Below, one piece after another: positions 9,080-17,960 of a DNA stretch of 64,000 nt. Origin of the DNA: CAZWBR01 sp964632305 (GTDB lineage Bacteria; Bacteroidota; Bacteroidia; Bacteroidales; Prolixibacteraceae); assembly GCA_964632305.1 (NCBI GenBank), contig CAZWBR010000002.1, positions 1-64,000 on the forward strand, in the 5' to 3' direction. How positions within the stretch are numbered: position 1 is the first letter of the stretch; the number at the start of each line of letters is the position of its first letter. A model generated the notes under the pieces. The model was not told where the DNA came from, did not search any database, and saw only the letters and a program-made list of their open reading frames with translations. The translations under genes and the position numbers were made by a program.

Positions 9080-9643
9080 GCCGTTCTTAAGACCAATCCG
9101 GGGGCAAGACCACCGAAGGAAGAAGATAAGTCGCAATTCAGGATCAATCATCAGATCCGGAATGTACCCGAAGTCAGGTTAGTCGGTGACAACATCGACA
9201 ATCCGGGTATTTTCAGGATTCAGGATGCACTGCGAAAGGCTGATGAGTTGGAACTCGATTTGGTAGAGATTTCTCCAAATGCCGAGCCACCCGTTTGTCG
9301 TATCATCGATTATCAGAAGTTTCTTTATGCCCAAAAGAAAAAGCAGAAAGAGCTGAAGGCAAAAGCGGCCAAAATTATTGTCAAAGAGATCCGCTTTGGT
9401 CCCAATACTGATGACCATGACTATAATTTCAAATTAAAGCATGCTGAAAAGTTCCTCCAGGAAGGGGCTAAAGTAAAGGCTTTCGTCTTTTTCAAAGGAC
9501 GGTCGATTCTTTACAACGAACAGGGAGAGATTCTTCTACTCCGTTTCGCCAACGACCTGGAAGAATTTGGGAAAGTGGAACAGCTTCCCAAACTCGAAGG
9601 AAAAAGAATGTCGATATTTATTTCGCCGAAAAAGAAAAAATAA
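9077..9643 (+). CDS. infC: Translation initiation factor IF-3 (AUA start)
   Basis: IF-3 binds the 30S subunit, prevents premature joining of 50S and proofreads the start codon and initiator tRNA. The 188-residue product has the N-domain signature (FRINHQIRNVPEVRLVGDN), the linker and the C-domain (KEIRFGPNTDDHDYNFKLKHAEKFL, then KVKAFVFFKGR). A start at the first ordinary codon (TTG 9248) would delete most of the N-domain, so the AUA start at 9077 is preferred. IF-3 itself discriminates against such codons, which would give autoregulation. It lies between thrS and rpmI, as in most bacteria. Confidence 0.9.
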   Translation: MAVLKTNPGARPPKEEDKSQFRINHQIRNVPEVRLVGDNIDNPGIFRIQDALRKADELELDLVEISPNAEPPVCRIIDYQKFLYAQKKKQKELKAKAAKIIVKEIRFGPNTDDHDYNFKLKHAEKFLQEGAKVKAFVFFKGRSILYNEQGEILLLRFANDLEEFGKVEQLPKLEGKRMSIFISPKKKK

Positions 9644-9661
9644 TTTAACACTTAGACAGAG

Positions 9662-9859
9662 ATGCCTAAAATGAAAACAAATCCCGGAGCAAAGAAACGC
9701 TTCAAACTGACCGGGACAGGAAAGATCAAAAGGAAACATGCTTATCACAGTCACATTCTGACCAAGAAGAGCAACAAACGCAAACGGAACCTGCTTTATA
9801 TGGGTACCGTAGCCGATGTTGACGTGGCTGGTGTAAAGCGACTTCTTGCTATGAAGTAA
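9662..9859 (+). CDS. rpmI: 50S ribosomal protein L35
   Basis: The 65-residue, very basic protein begins MPKMKTNPGAKKRFKLTGTG and contains the family-typical KRKHAYHSHILTKKS stretch. It is a structural component of the large ribosomal subunit. It starts 18 nt after infC and is followed by rplT, the standard IF3-L35-L20 operon. Length and sequence are normal. Confidence 0.97.
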   Translation: MPKMKTNPGAKKRFKLTGTGKIKRKHAYHSHILTKKSNKRKRNLLYMGTVADVDVAGVKRLLAMK

Positions 9860-9964
9860 TCGTTTCTTATTTTGACAGAGAGAAAAAATTAGTTTTTTAA
9901 CCGGGCAATGTGCACCTAAGATTTCCTCAAAGCAGGAAGCGCCAGTGTCCAAAACAGTAATAAA

Positions 9965-10309
9965 ATGCCAAGATCAGTAAATCATGTAGCATCAAAAGCG
10001 CGTCGTAAAAAGCTTTTACTTGAGACCAGAGGTTACTTTGGTTCCAGGAAGAATGTCTGGACGGTTGCCAAGAATACTTGGGAAAAAGGTCAACAATATG
10101 CCTACCGCGACAGAAAACGGAAAAAAAGCTTGTTCCGCGCATTATGGATTCAGCGTATCAATGCTGCAGTCCGTACCGAAGGTCTTTCTTACTCACAATT
10201 TATGGGTAAACTGAAAGCCTCAAACATCGAAATCAACCGTAAGGTTCTTGCCGACCTCGCTTTAAACAATCCAGCTGCATTCAGCGCCATTGTTTCGAAA
10301 GTGAAGTAA
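9965..10309 (+). CDS. rplT: 50S ribosomal protein L20
   Basis: The 114-residue basic protein starts MPRSVNHVASKARRKKLLLE and contains the conserved RGYFGSRKN, AYRDRKRKK and LWIQRINAAVR blocks. It binds 23S rRNA early in 50S assembly. The 105-nt spacer after rpmI is longer than usual. In some bacteria L20 controls this operon through mRNA structure, but I could not identify such a site here. A strong terminator follows at 10342. Confidence 0.97.
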   Translation: MPRSVNHVASKARRKKLLLETRGYFGSRKNVWTVAKNTWEKGQQYAYRDRKRKKSLFRALWIQRINAAVRTEGLSYSQFMGKLKASNIEINRKVLADLALNNPAAFSAIVSKVK

Positions 10310-10341
10310 GCAAAATATTCAGGCGAAATAAATATTCAGAT

Positions 10342-10369
10342 AAAAAGGAGCTCACAAGGCTCCTTTTTT
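10342..10369 (+). terminator. Terminator of the thrS-infC-rpmI-rplT operon
   Basis: AAAAAGGAGC and GCTCCTTTTTT form a stem around a 7-nt loop (TCACAAG) and end in a run of six T, about 40 nt after the rplT stop. Confidence 0.85.
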
Positions 10370-10835
10370 CGTTTCCTCTCATTAAATAACTTTTCTATCC
10401 CCTCCTCCTCTTTTTCTATTGATTTTTCATCTTAACCTTAGATTAATCAACAAAAAAGAGCACAACAATATTATACTCATAGTTTTATTCCGTTTAAAGA
10501 TATCAGGATACGAGTAAATCGACCCGGAATGAGCCCCTCTCAATATCCGGGTTCCAATCGCTAGACCATTATTTATTATCCCGATTTCACCCTCACATGG
10601 CATGAACCGGATGATTTTGATAATATGATCATTACTTCTATTCAGAAAAATAAATGAAAGTCATAGAAGATAAAAATTGACAATCTGAAAGGCAGAGGCA
10701 CCAACCGATAAATATTTTGTAAAATTTTAGCAAAAATCTGTACTGCATTTAAACCTTTACACACTAATACAGTCGAATTGATGTTACGATAAGTTATAGC
10801 TAAACAATAATAACCGGTTTAAAATTGTAAAGACT
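10370..10835. other. Intergenic region upstream of the export cluster
   Basis: This AT-rich 466-bp gap holds no credible gene. I found no clean TTTG/TAnnTTTG pair. The promoter of the 16-kb export cluster should lie here but cannot be placed by eye. Confidence 0.5.
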
Positions 10836-11732
10836 GTGAAAATTGAAATAAAAGAATTGAATAAGGTCTATCCAAACGGGAAACATGCACTGAAGAACCT
10901 TTCAATGACGATAGAAAACGGGATGTTCGGGTTACTAGGACCTAACGGCGCCGGGAAATCGAGCTTAATGCGTATTTTGGTTACCTTGGCGAAACCCTCC
11001 TCCGGTCAGATCCTGGTTAATGGCGTTGATATGCAGAAACACCGTAAAGAGATTAGAGATATGCTGGGGTACCTTCCTCAGGACTTTCGTTTTTTCCCAA
11101 AGCTTCTTACTTATGAATATCTTGATTATAATGCCCGTCTTGCAGGTCTGACCAATTCAAGGAAACGTAAAGATACCGTTGAACGAATGTTAGAGGAGGT
11201 CGGATTATATGAAGCCCGTAACCGTTTTGCCAACAATCTTTCGGGTGGGATGAAACGAAGGCTTGGAATTGCCCAGGCTTTGATTGGCGATCCGAAAGTC
11301 ATTATTGTAGACGAACCGACCACCGGTCTTGATCCGGAGGAACGTATTCGATTCAGAAATCTACTGACCCGCTTCAGCGACCGCGATGTAATCATTATTC
11401 TTTCCACCCATATCGTAGGAGACATCTCCAGTACCTGTACTGATATGGCCTTGATGAACCAAGGAACTTTGGCTTATAAAGGCTCACCTGAAAATCTGAT
11501 CCATATGGCCAAGGATAACGTCTTTAAGATTAATGCTACAGAAACAGAATACTACGAAATTCAGGAAAAATACCCGATTATCTCCTCAATTCCTATGGAT
11601 GGCGGTTGGGAAGTTCAGGTAGTGGCCAAAAACATTAATGGATATGATGGCGTCCGTATCGAACCAAACCTGGAACACGCTTATGTCAATTTTATGGAAC
11701 ATGAATTGAATCAAAGGTGGCTTGAAGTATAG
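10836..11732 (+). CDS. ABC transporter ATP-binding protein
   Basis: This 298-residue cytoplasmic ATPase powers an ABC-2 type transporter. It has an A-loop region (NKVYPNGK), Walker A GPNGAGKSS (about residues 34-42), a Q-loop (YLPQDF), signature LSGGMKRR, Walker B IIVDEPTTGLDP and switch His in STHIVGD. A C-terminal extension of about 70 residues may contact its partner. The start is GTG. The next gene, 82 nt downstream, encodes its probable permease. The ATPase half of the RND-ABC fusion at 21090 is a close relative, sharing the STHIxxDISSxC context and the same C-terminal layout, so the two are probably duplicates. Confidence 0.93.
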   Translation: MKIEIKELNKVYPNGKHALKNLSMTIENGMFGLLGPNGAGKSSLMRILVTLAKPSSGQILVNGVDMQKHRKEIRDMLGYLPQDFRFFPKLLTYEYLDYNARLAGLTNSRKRKDTVERMLEEVGLYEARNRFANNLSGGMKRRLGIAQALIGDPKVIIVDEPTTGLDPEERIRFRNLLTRFSDRDVIIILSTHIVGDISSTCTDMALMNQGTLAYKGSPENLIHMAKDNVFKINATETEYYEIQEKYPIISSIPMDGGWEVQVVAKNINGYDGVRIEPNLEHAYVNFMEHELNQRWLEV

Positions 11733-11814
11733 TAATTGAAATTCATCCCCTTAAAATAAATACAGTTTCAGATAATCAACTATACCAAAATAGAAAATTC
11801 ATAAATCTAAAAAT

Positions 11815-14800
11815 ATGAGAGCAATCCATAATATCCTGGCAGTCGCTAAATATGAGTCGAAGACTCTGTTTCGAAGTTGGTTTTTCCGGATATTTTCTAT
11901 TCTTTCTTTGGTTTTTGTTTTACTTTACAATTTGATTACCCAAACCAGTATAGGTTTTCCCGATGGAGATATGGTTGCATTGCCATCAATTATTCCATTT
12001 ATGAACCTCTATATCATAAATGTGGCTCAGGCGGTAATTGCGGTATTTCTGGCCTCAGAGTTTCTTAAACGGGACAAAAAACTGGATACCACCGAGACCA
12101 TCTACATGCGGTCGATGACCAATACAGATTATGTTATCGGGAAAACCCTCGGAAACATTTGGGTGTTTGTCGTCTTAAATGCTATCGCGCTGGCAATTGT
12201 TGCCGTTTTTAACCTCGCCTCACCATACACTGAGTTCAGGTTAATGCCATACTTCTATTATTTTTTCCTAATCAGTATCCCGACACTTATATTTATTCTC
12301 GGGTTCTCATTTTTCCTGATGTCTGTCATTCTAAACCAAGCAATTACCTTCTTATTGCTATTGGGTTATATTGCGGCAACTCTTTTTTACCTTCAGGATA
12401 AGTTCCACTACCTTTTTGATTATATGGCATTCCACTTGCCCATGACGTGGTCTGATTTTGTGGGATTTGCCACATTTAACGATATACTGATCCATCGCGG
12501 CATCTACTTATTCCTTGGAATGGGTTTTATCGGATTAACCATTATGTTGTTAAAACGATTGCCTCAGTCGCAGGTCGTACGCAGATCCACGATGATATCC
12601 AGTGTAATATTTCTTGCCCTGGGATTTGGATTGGCCGTCAAATACATTGGCAATATCAACAGTCAGGATCAGCTCAGGAATGAAATGATTGCCCTGAATG
12701 ATAAATATGCGGCACAATTACCGGTAACAGCTCGAAACTACAATATAGAATTAACACACAGCGGAAATAAAATCGAAGCTACGTCAGGGATTTTGATTAA
12801 AAACAATCAACAGTCCCCTATGAGTGAGATTATCTTAACGTTGAATCCCGGATTGGAAGTAACGGAAGTAAGTGGTGCATCCTTTGAACGGGAGTTGCAG
12901 CTAATCAAGCTAAGACCTTCTGCTCCATTGCAGCCTGGCGATTCTATGCAGGTTAAAATTTCATACCAAGGGACAATAAATGAGTCGTTCTGCTACCTGG
13001 ACATGACCCGTGAAAGAGTAGAAGAATGGATGAACCGTGGTAATGGAATTGCAGATAAAAAACATGCTTTTGTAACCAACGACTATTTACTGCTTACTCC
13101 TGAAACACGCTGGTATCCAACTCCTGGAATCAGTTATTCTTCAAATGGCCTGAACTGGCTCACAACCCAGTTTTCCACTTTCAATCTTAGGGTTAAGACA
13201 AATAACAACCTAAAAGCTTTATCTCAGGGAAAAGTAACCGACGAAGGCAATGGGACCTGGAGTTTCAAGCCGGAACATCCTCTGCCGCAAATTTCACTTG
13301 CGGTCGGTAACTATGAAACCAGAGCCGTTACAGTTGACAGTGTTGAATATGCCCTCAACTTCCTGAAAGGACATAACAACTTCGATGAATATTTTAGTGT
13401 ATTGTCCGATTCAATCAGACCGGTTATACGTGACCTTAAGAGAACCTGGGAGGCCAAAGTTCGCTTGGAATATCCTTATCAACGACTTCAACTGGTCGAA
13501 ATACCGGTTCAATTCTGTTCATTTAACCATGTCTGGACAAGTGCAGGGGAGCAAGTACAACCAGAAACAGTCTATCTTCCTGAAGGAGGTTTTAAAATTA
13601 ACAGCGCCAATTTTGCCAATTCCAAGCGCATGGCTCAAAGGATGAGCCAAAGAAGCAATGAGGCAGTAAGTCAGCGGGAAACAGAAGAAAACTACCTTCG
13701 AAGATTTGTAAATGATGCTTTATTGACTGCCAAAAACAACTCATTTGGAGGTGGCGGTATGGTAGGTATCCGAATTGGAGGAGGTGGCGGTGGAATGATA
13801 AACATGTCTGAAAGTATGAACCCCTGTTATATCTTCCCGAATTATTTCAATTACGTGATAAATGTTGAATCCAACCAATACCCTATTACCAACCGGGTCA
13901 TTGAAGCGTATATTTCGAATGCGGCATCAGGAACCACCGGGAATTTCATGCGAAACATGAGTGCAGGACTCTCGGAGGATGATAAAGGGAATATTGCTCT
14001 GCAAAGCAAATCCTTTGCCTCTATTCTGAAAGATCAGGATGATCCGGACATTCTTGATAATGTAATTCAGACAAAAAGTGGCTTTCTTTTCGCATTGATG
14101 AAAGGTGCAGTAGGCCCCGATAAATTTGAGGATTTCATTTATAAGTTTATCGATGATCGAAAATTCAGGAGTGTTCCGGTCAGCGAACTGAACGAACAAT
14201 TAAGGAACAACTTCAATCTCGATCTGGATAATTATATGTCCAAATGGTACGATTCAAACCTCCTTCCAGGTTATGTCATCACTGACATTAAATCATATGG
14301 CATCAAAGGTGAGGATCAGGTAAAAACCGTTATCTCTTTTATTTTAACAAATACCGAAGAAATATCCGGTGCTGTGACTATTGAGTTTATGCTTGGCGGA
14401 GGTAGTGGTCCTGGCGGTTTTGGACAAAGAATGGGCGGTGGAGGAGCCTCTTCGGACGATCGTATCGAAAAAACTATTGTTATCGGGGCAAAAGAATCCA
14501 AGAAACTGACCTATGTACTTAATCAGGAACCTCGAATGGTGACTTTTAAAACCTTTGCATCCCATAACATCCCATCAACAATCACTCAGCGTTTCGAAAA
14601 AATCGAACTTGATGAAAAAGCACAAGCTACTGAAGGAGAAGAAATAATTTCATACACTGACGGGTCAAATCCTGATGAAATTATTGTGGATACTGAAGAT
14701 CCCGGTTTTTCTATGGTACAGCCCGAATCTTCAAGCCTGTTATTAAAACTCATCAGCGGTAAACCTGAAGATGATGATTTGAAATACAAAGGAATGAATA

Positions 14801-15252
14801 TGTGGAATCCACCGGTTAACTGGACTTTGACCTCGAACGAACTGTTCTATGGGAAACAAATTCGCTCTGCCTATTACTGTAAAGGAGGCGATGGTGCGCG
14901 AAAAGCCATTTGGAATCTACCCGTCAAAGAAAAAGGATATTACAGGGTTTACGCTTATATTCCACGAGTACGGACTGGTGGTGGCATGCGAATGGTGGTT
15001 GGTGGTCCTGCCGGAGGTGGACCTGGCGGAGGACGTGGTTATCAAAGACAGAGTAAGGAAGATTATAATTTCAGCATTTTCCATGATGACGGCGAAGAAC
15101 ATCAGGTGATTGACGTTAGTACTTTAGATACCGGTTGGATTGAATTAGGCGCTTACCATTTTTCATCTGATTCATCCCGTGTCGAATTGAATAATAATAC
15201 CAAAGCAAGTGCTATTTATGCCGACGCTATTAAACTAGTAAGAGAAAATTAA
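11815..15252 (+). CDS. ABC-2 permease fused to degenerate M1-like domain and golvesin-like domain
   Basis: Three parts are visible in 1145 residues. Residues 1 to about 280 hold six or seven membrane segments of the ABC-2 permease type. Residues about 290-900 resemble the M1-aminopeptidase region found fused to such permeases in Bacteroidota, but I see no HExxH zinc motif, so this part is probably catalytically dead. Residues about 960-1145 match golvesin/Xly-type carbohydrate-binding-like domains (SAYYCKGGDGARKAIW, GYYRVYAYIPR, TGWIELGAYHF, ending IYADAIKLV). Three glycine-rich loops interrupt the periplasmic part (near 13750, 14395 and 15000). Partner of the preceding ATPase; followed after 13 nt by the TolC-like gene. 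The substrate is unknown. Confidence 0.8.
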   Translation: MRAIHNILAVAKYESKTLFRSWFFRIFSILSLVFVLLYNLITQTSIGFPDGDMVALPSIIPFMNLYIINVAQAVIAVFLASEFLKRDKKLDTTETIYMRSMTNTDYVIGKTLGNIWVFVVLNAIALAIVAVFNLASPYTEFRLMPYFYYFFLISIPTLIFILGFSFFLMSVILNQAITFLLLLGYIAATLFYLQDKFHYLFDYMAFHLPMTWSDFVGFATFNDILIHRGIYLFLGMGFIGLTIMLLKRLPQSQVVRRSTMISSVIFLALGFGLAVKYIGNINSQDQLRNEMIALNDKYAAQLPVTARNYNIELTHSGNKIEATSGILIKNNQQSPMSEIILTLNPGLEVTEVSGASFERELQLIKLRPSAPLQPGDSMQVKISYQGTINESFCYLDMTRERVEEWMNRGNGIADKKHAFVTNDYLLLTPETRWYPTPGISYSSNGLNWLTTQFSTFNLRVKTNNNLKALSQGKVTDEGNGTWSFKPEHPLPQISLAVGNYETRAVTVDSVEYALNFLKGHNNFDEYFSVLSDSIRPVIRDLKRTWEAKVRLEYPYQRLQLVEIPVQFCSFNHVWTSAGEQVQPETVYLPEGGFKINSANFANSKRMAQRMSQRSNEAVSQRETEENYLRRFVNDALLTAKNNSFGGGGMVGIRIGGGGGGMINMSESMNPCYIFPNYFNYVINVESNQYPITNRVIEAYISNAASGTTGNFMRNMSAGLSEDDKGNIALQSKSFASILKDQDDPDILDNVIQTKSGFLFALMKGAVGPDKFEDFIYKFIDDRKFRSVPVSELNEQLRNNFNLDLDNYMSKWYDSNLLPGYVITDIKSYGIKGEDQVKTVISFILTNTEEISGAVTIEFMLGGGSGPGGFGQRMGGGGASSDDRIEKTIVIGAKESKKLTYVLNQEPRMVTFKTFASHNIPSTITQRFEKIELDEKAQATEGEEIISYTDGSNPDEIIVDTEDPGFSMVQPESSSLLLKLISGKPEDDDLKYKGMNMWNPPVNWTLTSNELFYGKQIRSAYYCKGGDGARKAIWNLPVKEKGYYRVYAYIPRVRTGGGMRMVVGGPAGGGPGGGRGYQRQSKEDYNFSIFHDDGEEHQVIDVSTLDTGWIELGAYHFSSDSSRVELNNNTKASAIYADAIKLVREN

Positions 15253-15265
15253 ATCAATATTTACT

Positions 15266-16753
15266 ATGAGAAAACTAAATCATTTATTGCTAATCTTCCT
15301 ATTGGGAATGGGGGTTTTCACTGCGAAAGCACAAACCATTATCACATTGGAACAGGCGATGGAAATCGCAGAAAAAAACAGTCCCAGTCTGTTAAACTCT
15401 CTTTACAATCTGGAGCGCACCCAACAATCGTTAAATGCACAACGAGCAGCATTAAAATCCAAGTTCTCGTTAACACTTAATCCGATTGAATACAGTCAGA
15501 GCCGCTCATTCAATGATTACTTTTCACAGTGGAATACGACGGAAAGTTTCAATAGCAGCGGAACATTTACAGTTAAGCAACCGATTGCGCTGACCGATGG
15601 GACGATCTCTCTGAACAACCAATTTGGTTGGAAAAGTAATTACAGTGAACAAAATACTACAACTACCGAGTCTTTCTTTAATAATCTTTATCTCAGCTTG
15701 TCGCAACCATTATTTACTTACAACAGGACCAAACTTCAGATAAAAAACCTGGAGTTGGACAACGAAAATGCGATGCTGAGTTATGCCATGCAACGTCTAA
15801 ACCTGGAAAAGAGCGTTTCTCAGTATTTTTACAATGTATATTTGGCACAAATGAGTCTCTCAATCAGGGAAGATGAATATACCAATACACAAAAAAGTTA
15901 CGAAATTATTAAAAACAAAGTTGATGCGGGTTTAGCGGCCAAAGAAGAGCTTTTCCAGGCTGAAGTGAACTTAGCCACCGCAAAATCCAGCGTTGAATCA
16001 GGTCGTGTTTCCCTCGAAAACGCAAAAGACATATTTAAGCAATACATTGGATTAGATATCTTTGATGAAATCTCTGTTATGACGGATGTCAATGTTACAC
16101 CTGTTGAAATTGACAGTAAGAAAGCTCTTGAACACGGATTGGCTTCACGTATGGAGCTTCGTCAACGCCAGATCAGTGTAGAGACCTCTCAATTCGACCT
16201 TATCCAGACTAAAGCATCTAATGAGTTTTCAGGATCTACTAGCCTTTCTATAGGACTTGCAGGTGACGATCCGAAGTTCGGCCGGATCTATGACAGTCCG
16301 ACCAAAAGCCCTCGTGTTTCTATCAGTTTCAATGTCCCGATTTTCGACTGGGGTGAAAGAACTGCCAGGATCAAGGCTCAGGAAGCGGTAATCAACTCAC
16401 AGAAATTAAGCCTGTCAAATCAGGAAACCCAGATAAAAATTGACATACGACAGGTAGTCCGCAATCTCTCAAACCTTAAAAATCAGATTGATATCAAATT
16501 ACAAAACCAGAACAACTCGCAGTTGACCTATGATATTAATTTGGAACGTTACCAAAACGGTGACCTGACCAGTATGGACCTCAATCTTTATCAAGTCCAG
16601 CTTTCCGATAACAAAATGGCTTATGCCCAAGCTTTGATCAATTACAAGATTGAATTACTCAACCTGAAAATACAATCACTCTACGATTTCACCATCAACG
16701 AACCGGTAGTTCCTGAAAAATTTTATAAGGATTACCAATCAAATCAGAAATAA
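15266..16753 (+). CDS. TolC-family outer-membrane efflux channel
   Basis: The 495-residue protein has a signal peptide (ending VFTAKAQ) and the two-fold repeated coiled-coil layout of outer-membrane factors: ITLEQAMEIAEKNSP at the start, long heptad helices, and FNVPIFDWGERTARI before the second half. It should form the trimeric exit duct through the outer membrane and periplasm for the adaptor and RND pumps encoded next. It lies 13 nt after the ABC permease gene, which suggests co-translation and links the ABC and RND parts into one system. Confidence 0.92.
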   Translation: MRKLNHLLLIFLLGMGVFTAKAQTIITLEQAMEIAEKNSPSLLNSLYNLERTQQSLNAQRAALKSKFSLTLNPIEYSQSRSFNDYFSQWNTTESFNSSGTFTVKQPIALTDGTISLNNQFGWKSNYSEQNTTTTESFFNNLYLSLSQPLFTYNRTKLQIKNLELDNENAMLSYAMQRLNLEKSVSQYFYNVYLAQMSLSIREDEYTNTQKSYEIIKNKVDAGLAAKEELFQAEVNLATAKSSVESGRVSLENAKDIFKQYIGLDIFDEISVMTDVNVTPVEIDSKKALEHGLASRMELRQRQISVETSQFDLIQTKASNEFSGSTSLSIGLAGDDPKFGRIYDSPTKSPRVSISFNVPIFDWGERTARIKAQEAVINSQKLSLSNQETQIKIDIRQVVRNLSNLKNQIDIKLQNQNNSQLTYDINLERYQNGDLTSMDLNLYQVQLSDNKMAYAQALINYKIELLNLKIQSLYDFTINEPVVPEKFYKDYQSNQK

Positions 16754-16798
16754 TTAATTAAGTAATAATATTCTTCAAAATTGAAAAAACCTTTTCAT

Positions 16799-17854
16799 AT
16801 GAAACTCAACAACAAATGGATGATGATAGCCTTGATTCCGGTAATAGCTGCCTGTGGTAATCAGGGAAACCAGTTGAATAGCAATTTGGCCGCTCCTGTT
16901 TCAGTAGCCGATGTTACAAAACAATCAATTGTTCAATTTATCAACACGACAGGTACAGCCAGCGCTGCAAGCCAGGTAGTTCTAAATTCTGAAATGGCAG
17001 GCGATTATCATCTTGCTAAAAATCCCCGTACCGGTGGGGTTTTTAAGCTCGGCGATATTGTTGAAAAAGGACAGACTATTGTCCGCTTTGTGAATCCGGA
17101 ATATGTAAATACCAACTCGGTCAGCACTAAAAAGATGAATCTTGAAATGGCTGAGATGGAATATGAAAAGCAAAAATCTTTATACGATAAAGGCGGGGTT
17201 ACTTTAAGGGAACTGAAAAATTCCGAGATATCACTTGCCGAGTCCAAAACTTCCTATGAAAATGCCAGTTTACAAATAGCCAAAATGGAAGTCAAAGCTC
17301 CTTTCCGTGGTGTTATTGTCGATTTACCGCATGTAACCAATGGAACCAGGGTTAGTTCCGGAACCAGTATCGTTACCTTAATGGATTACAGTAAATTAAT
17401 GATGGAAGTTAACCTACCGGAAAAATTCCTGAACACCATCAATATCGGGCAGGAAGCCTCGATTACCAATTATACGATCCCCAATGATACGTTAAAAGCT
17501 CAGATCAATGAACTTTCACCGGTGGTAAGTACAGAAACACGTACATTCAAGGGAAAAATACAGATCGATAACTCCGAACTGAAATTACGCCCCGGGATGT
17601 TTGTGAAAGCTGATATCGAAATCGCGCGCAGAGACAGTGTCATCGTAATTCCCAAAGATATTATCATGACCAGTGCCCGTGGAAAAACTGTATATATTGT
17701 TGACCGCGGAGCAGCCCAACGCCGTATCATCACTACCGGGCTCGAAAATGAAACCTCGATTGAAGTTACCGAAGGGTTAAATGTGAACGACAGGATTGTT
17801 ATCAAAGGATACGAGACCCTTCGTGACCGTTCAAGTGTTAAGATTATAAAATAG
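16799..17854 (+). CDS. RND efflux periplasmic adaptor lipoprotein (HlyD/MFP family)
   Basis: The 351-residue adaptor has a lipoprotein signal with lipobox VIAAC (Cys19). The barrel-sandwich half-motif FKLGDIVEKGQTIVRF precedes a short helical hairpin (about residues 105-160), and the return half-motif is KAPFRGVIVDL. Beta-barrel and membrane-proximal domains follow, ending GYETLRDRSSVKIIK. It should bridge the inner-membrane pump and the TolC-like channel. I preferred the ATG at 16799 to a TTG at 16781 because it gives a compact lipoprotein signal. A single adaptor gene serves two adjacent RND-type pumps. Confidence 0.92.
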   Translation: MKLNNKWMMIALIPVIAACGNQGNQLNSNLAAPVSVADVTKQSIVQFINTTGTASAASQVVLNSEMAGDYHLAKNPRTGGVFKLGDIVEKGQTIVRFVNPEYVNTNSVSTKKMNLEMAEMEYEKQKSLYDKGGVTLRELKNSEISLAESKTSYENASLQIAKMEVKAPFRGVIVDLPHVTNGTRVSSGTSIVTLMDYSKLMMEVNLPEKFLNTINIGQEASITNYTIPNDTLKAQINELSPVVSTETRTFKGKIQIDNSELKLRPGMFVKADIEIARRDSVIVIPKDIIMTSARGKTVYIVDRGAAQRRIITTGLENETSIEVTEGLNVNDRIVIKGYETLRDRSSVKIIK

Positions 17855-17960
17855 ATCAGCAGATTATTACTCTTGTGATCCGGATTTTTGAAACTTTTCA
17901 AATGTCCGATATAGGTAATATAACATGATCTAATCGATTGAAATTAAAAAATATATACAC

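Noticed and set aside
9248..9250. TTG at 9248 as infC start
   Set aside because: It would remove most of the IF3 N-domain, which is clearly encoded upstream.
13385..15109. Long alternative frames inside the ABC permease gene
   Set aside because: They are shadows of a gene with clear domains; none has its own motif or start signal.
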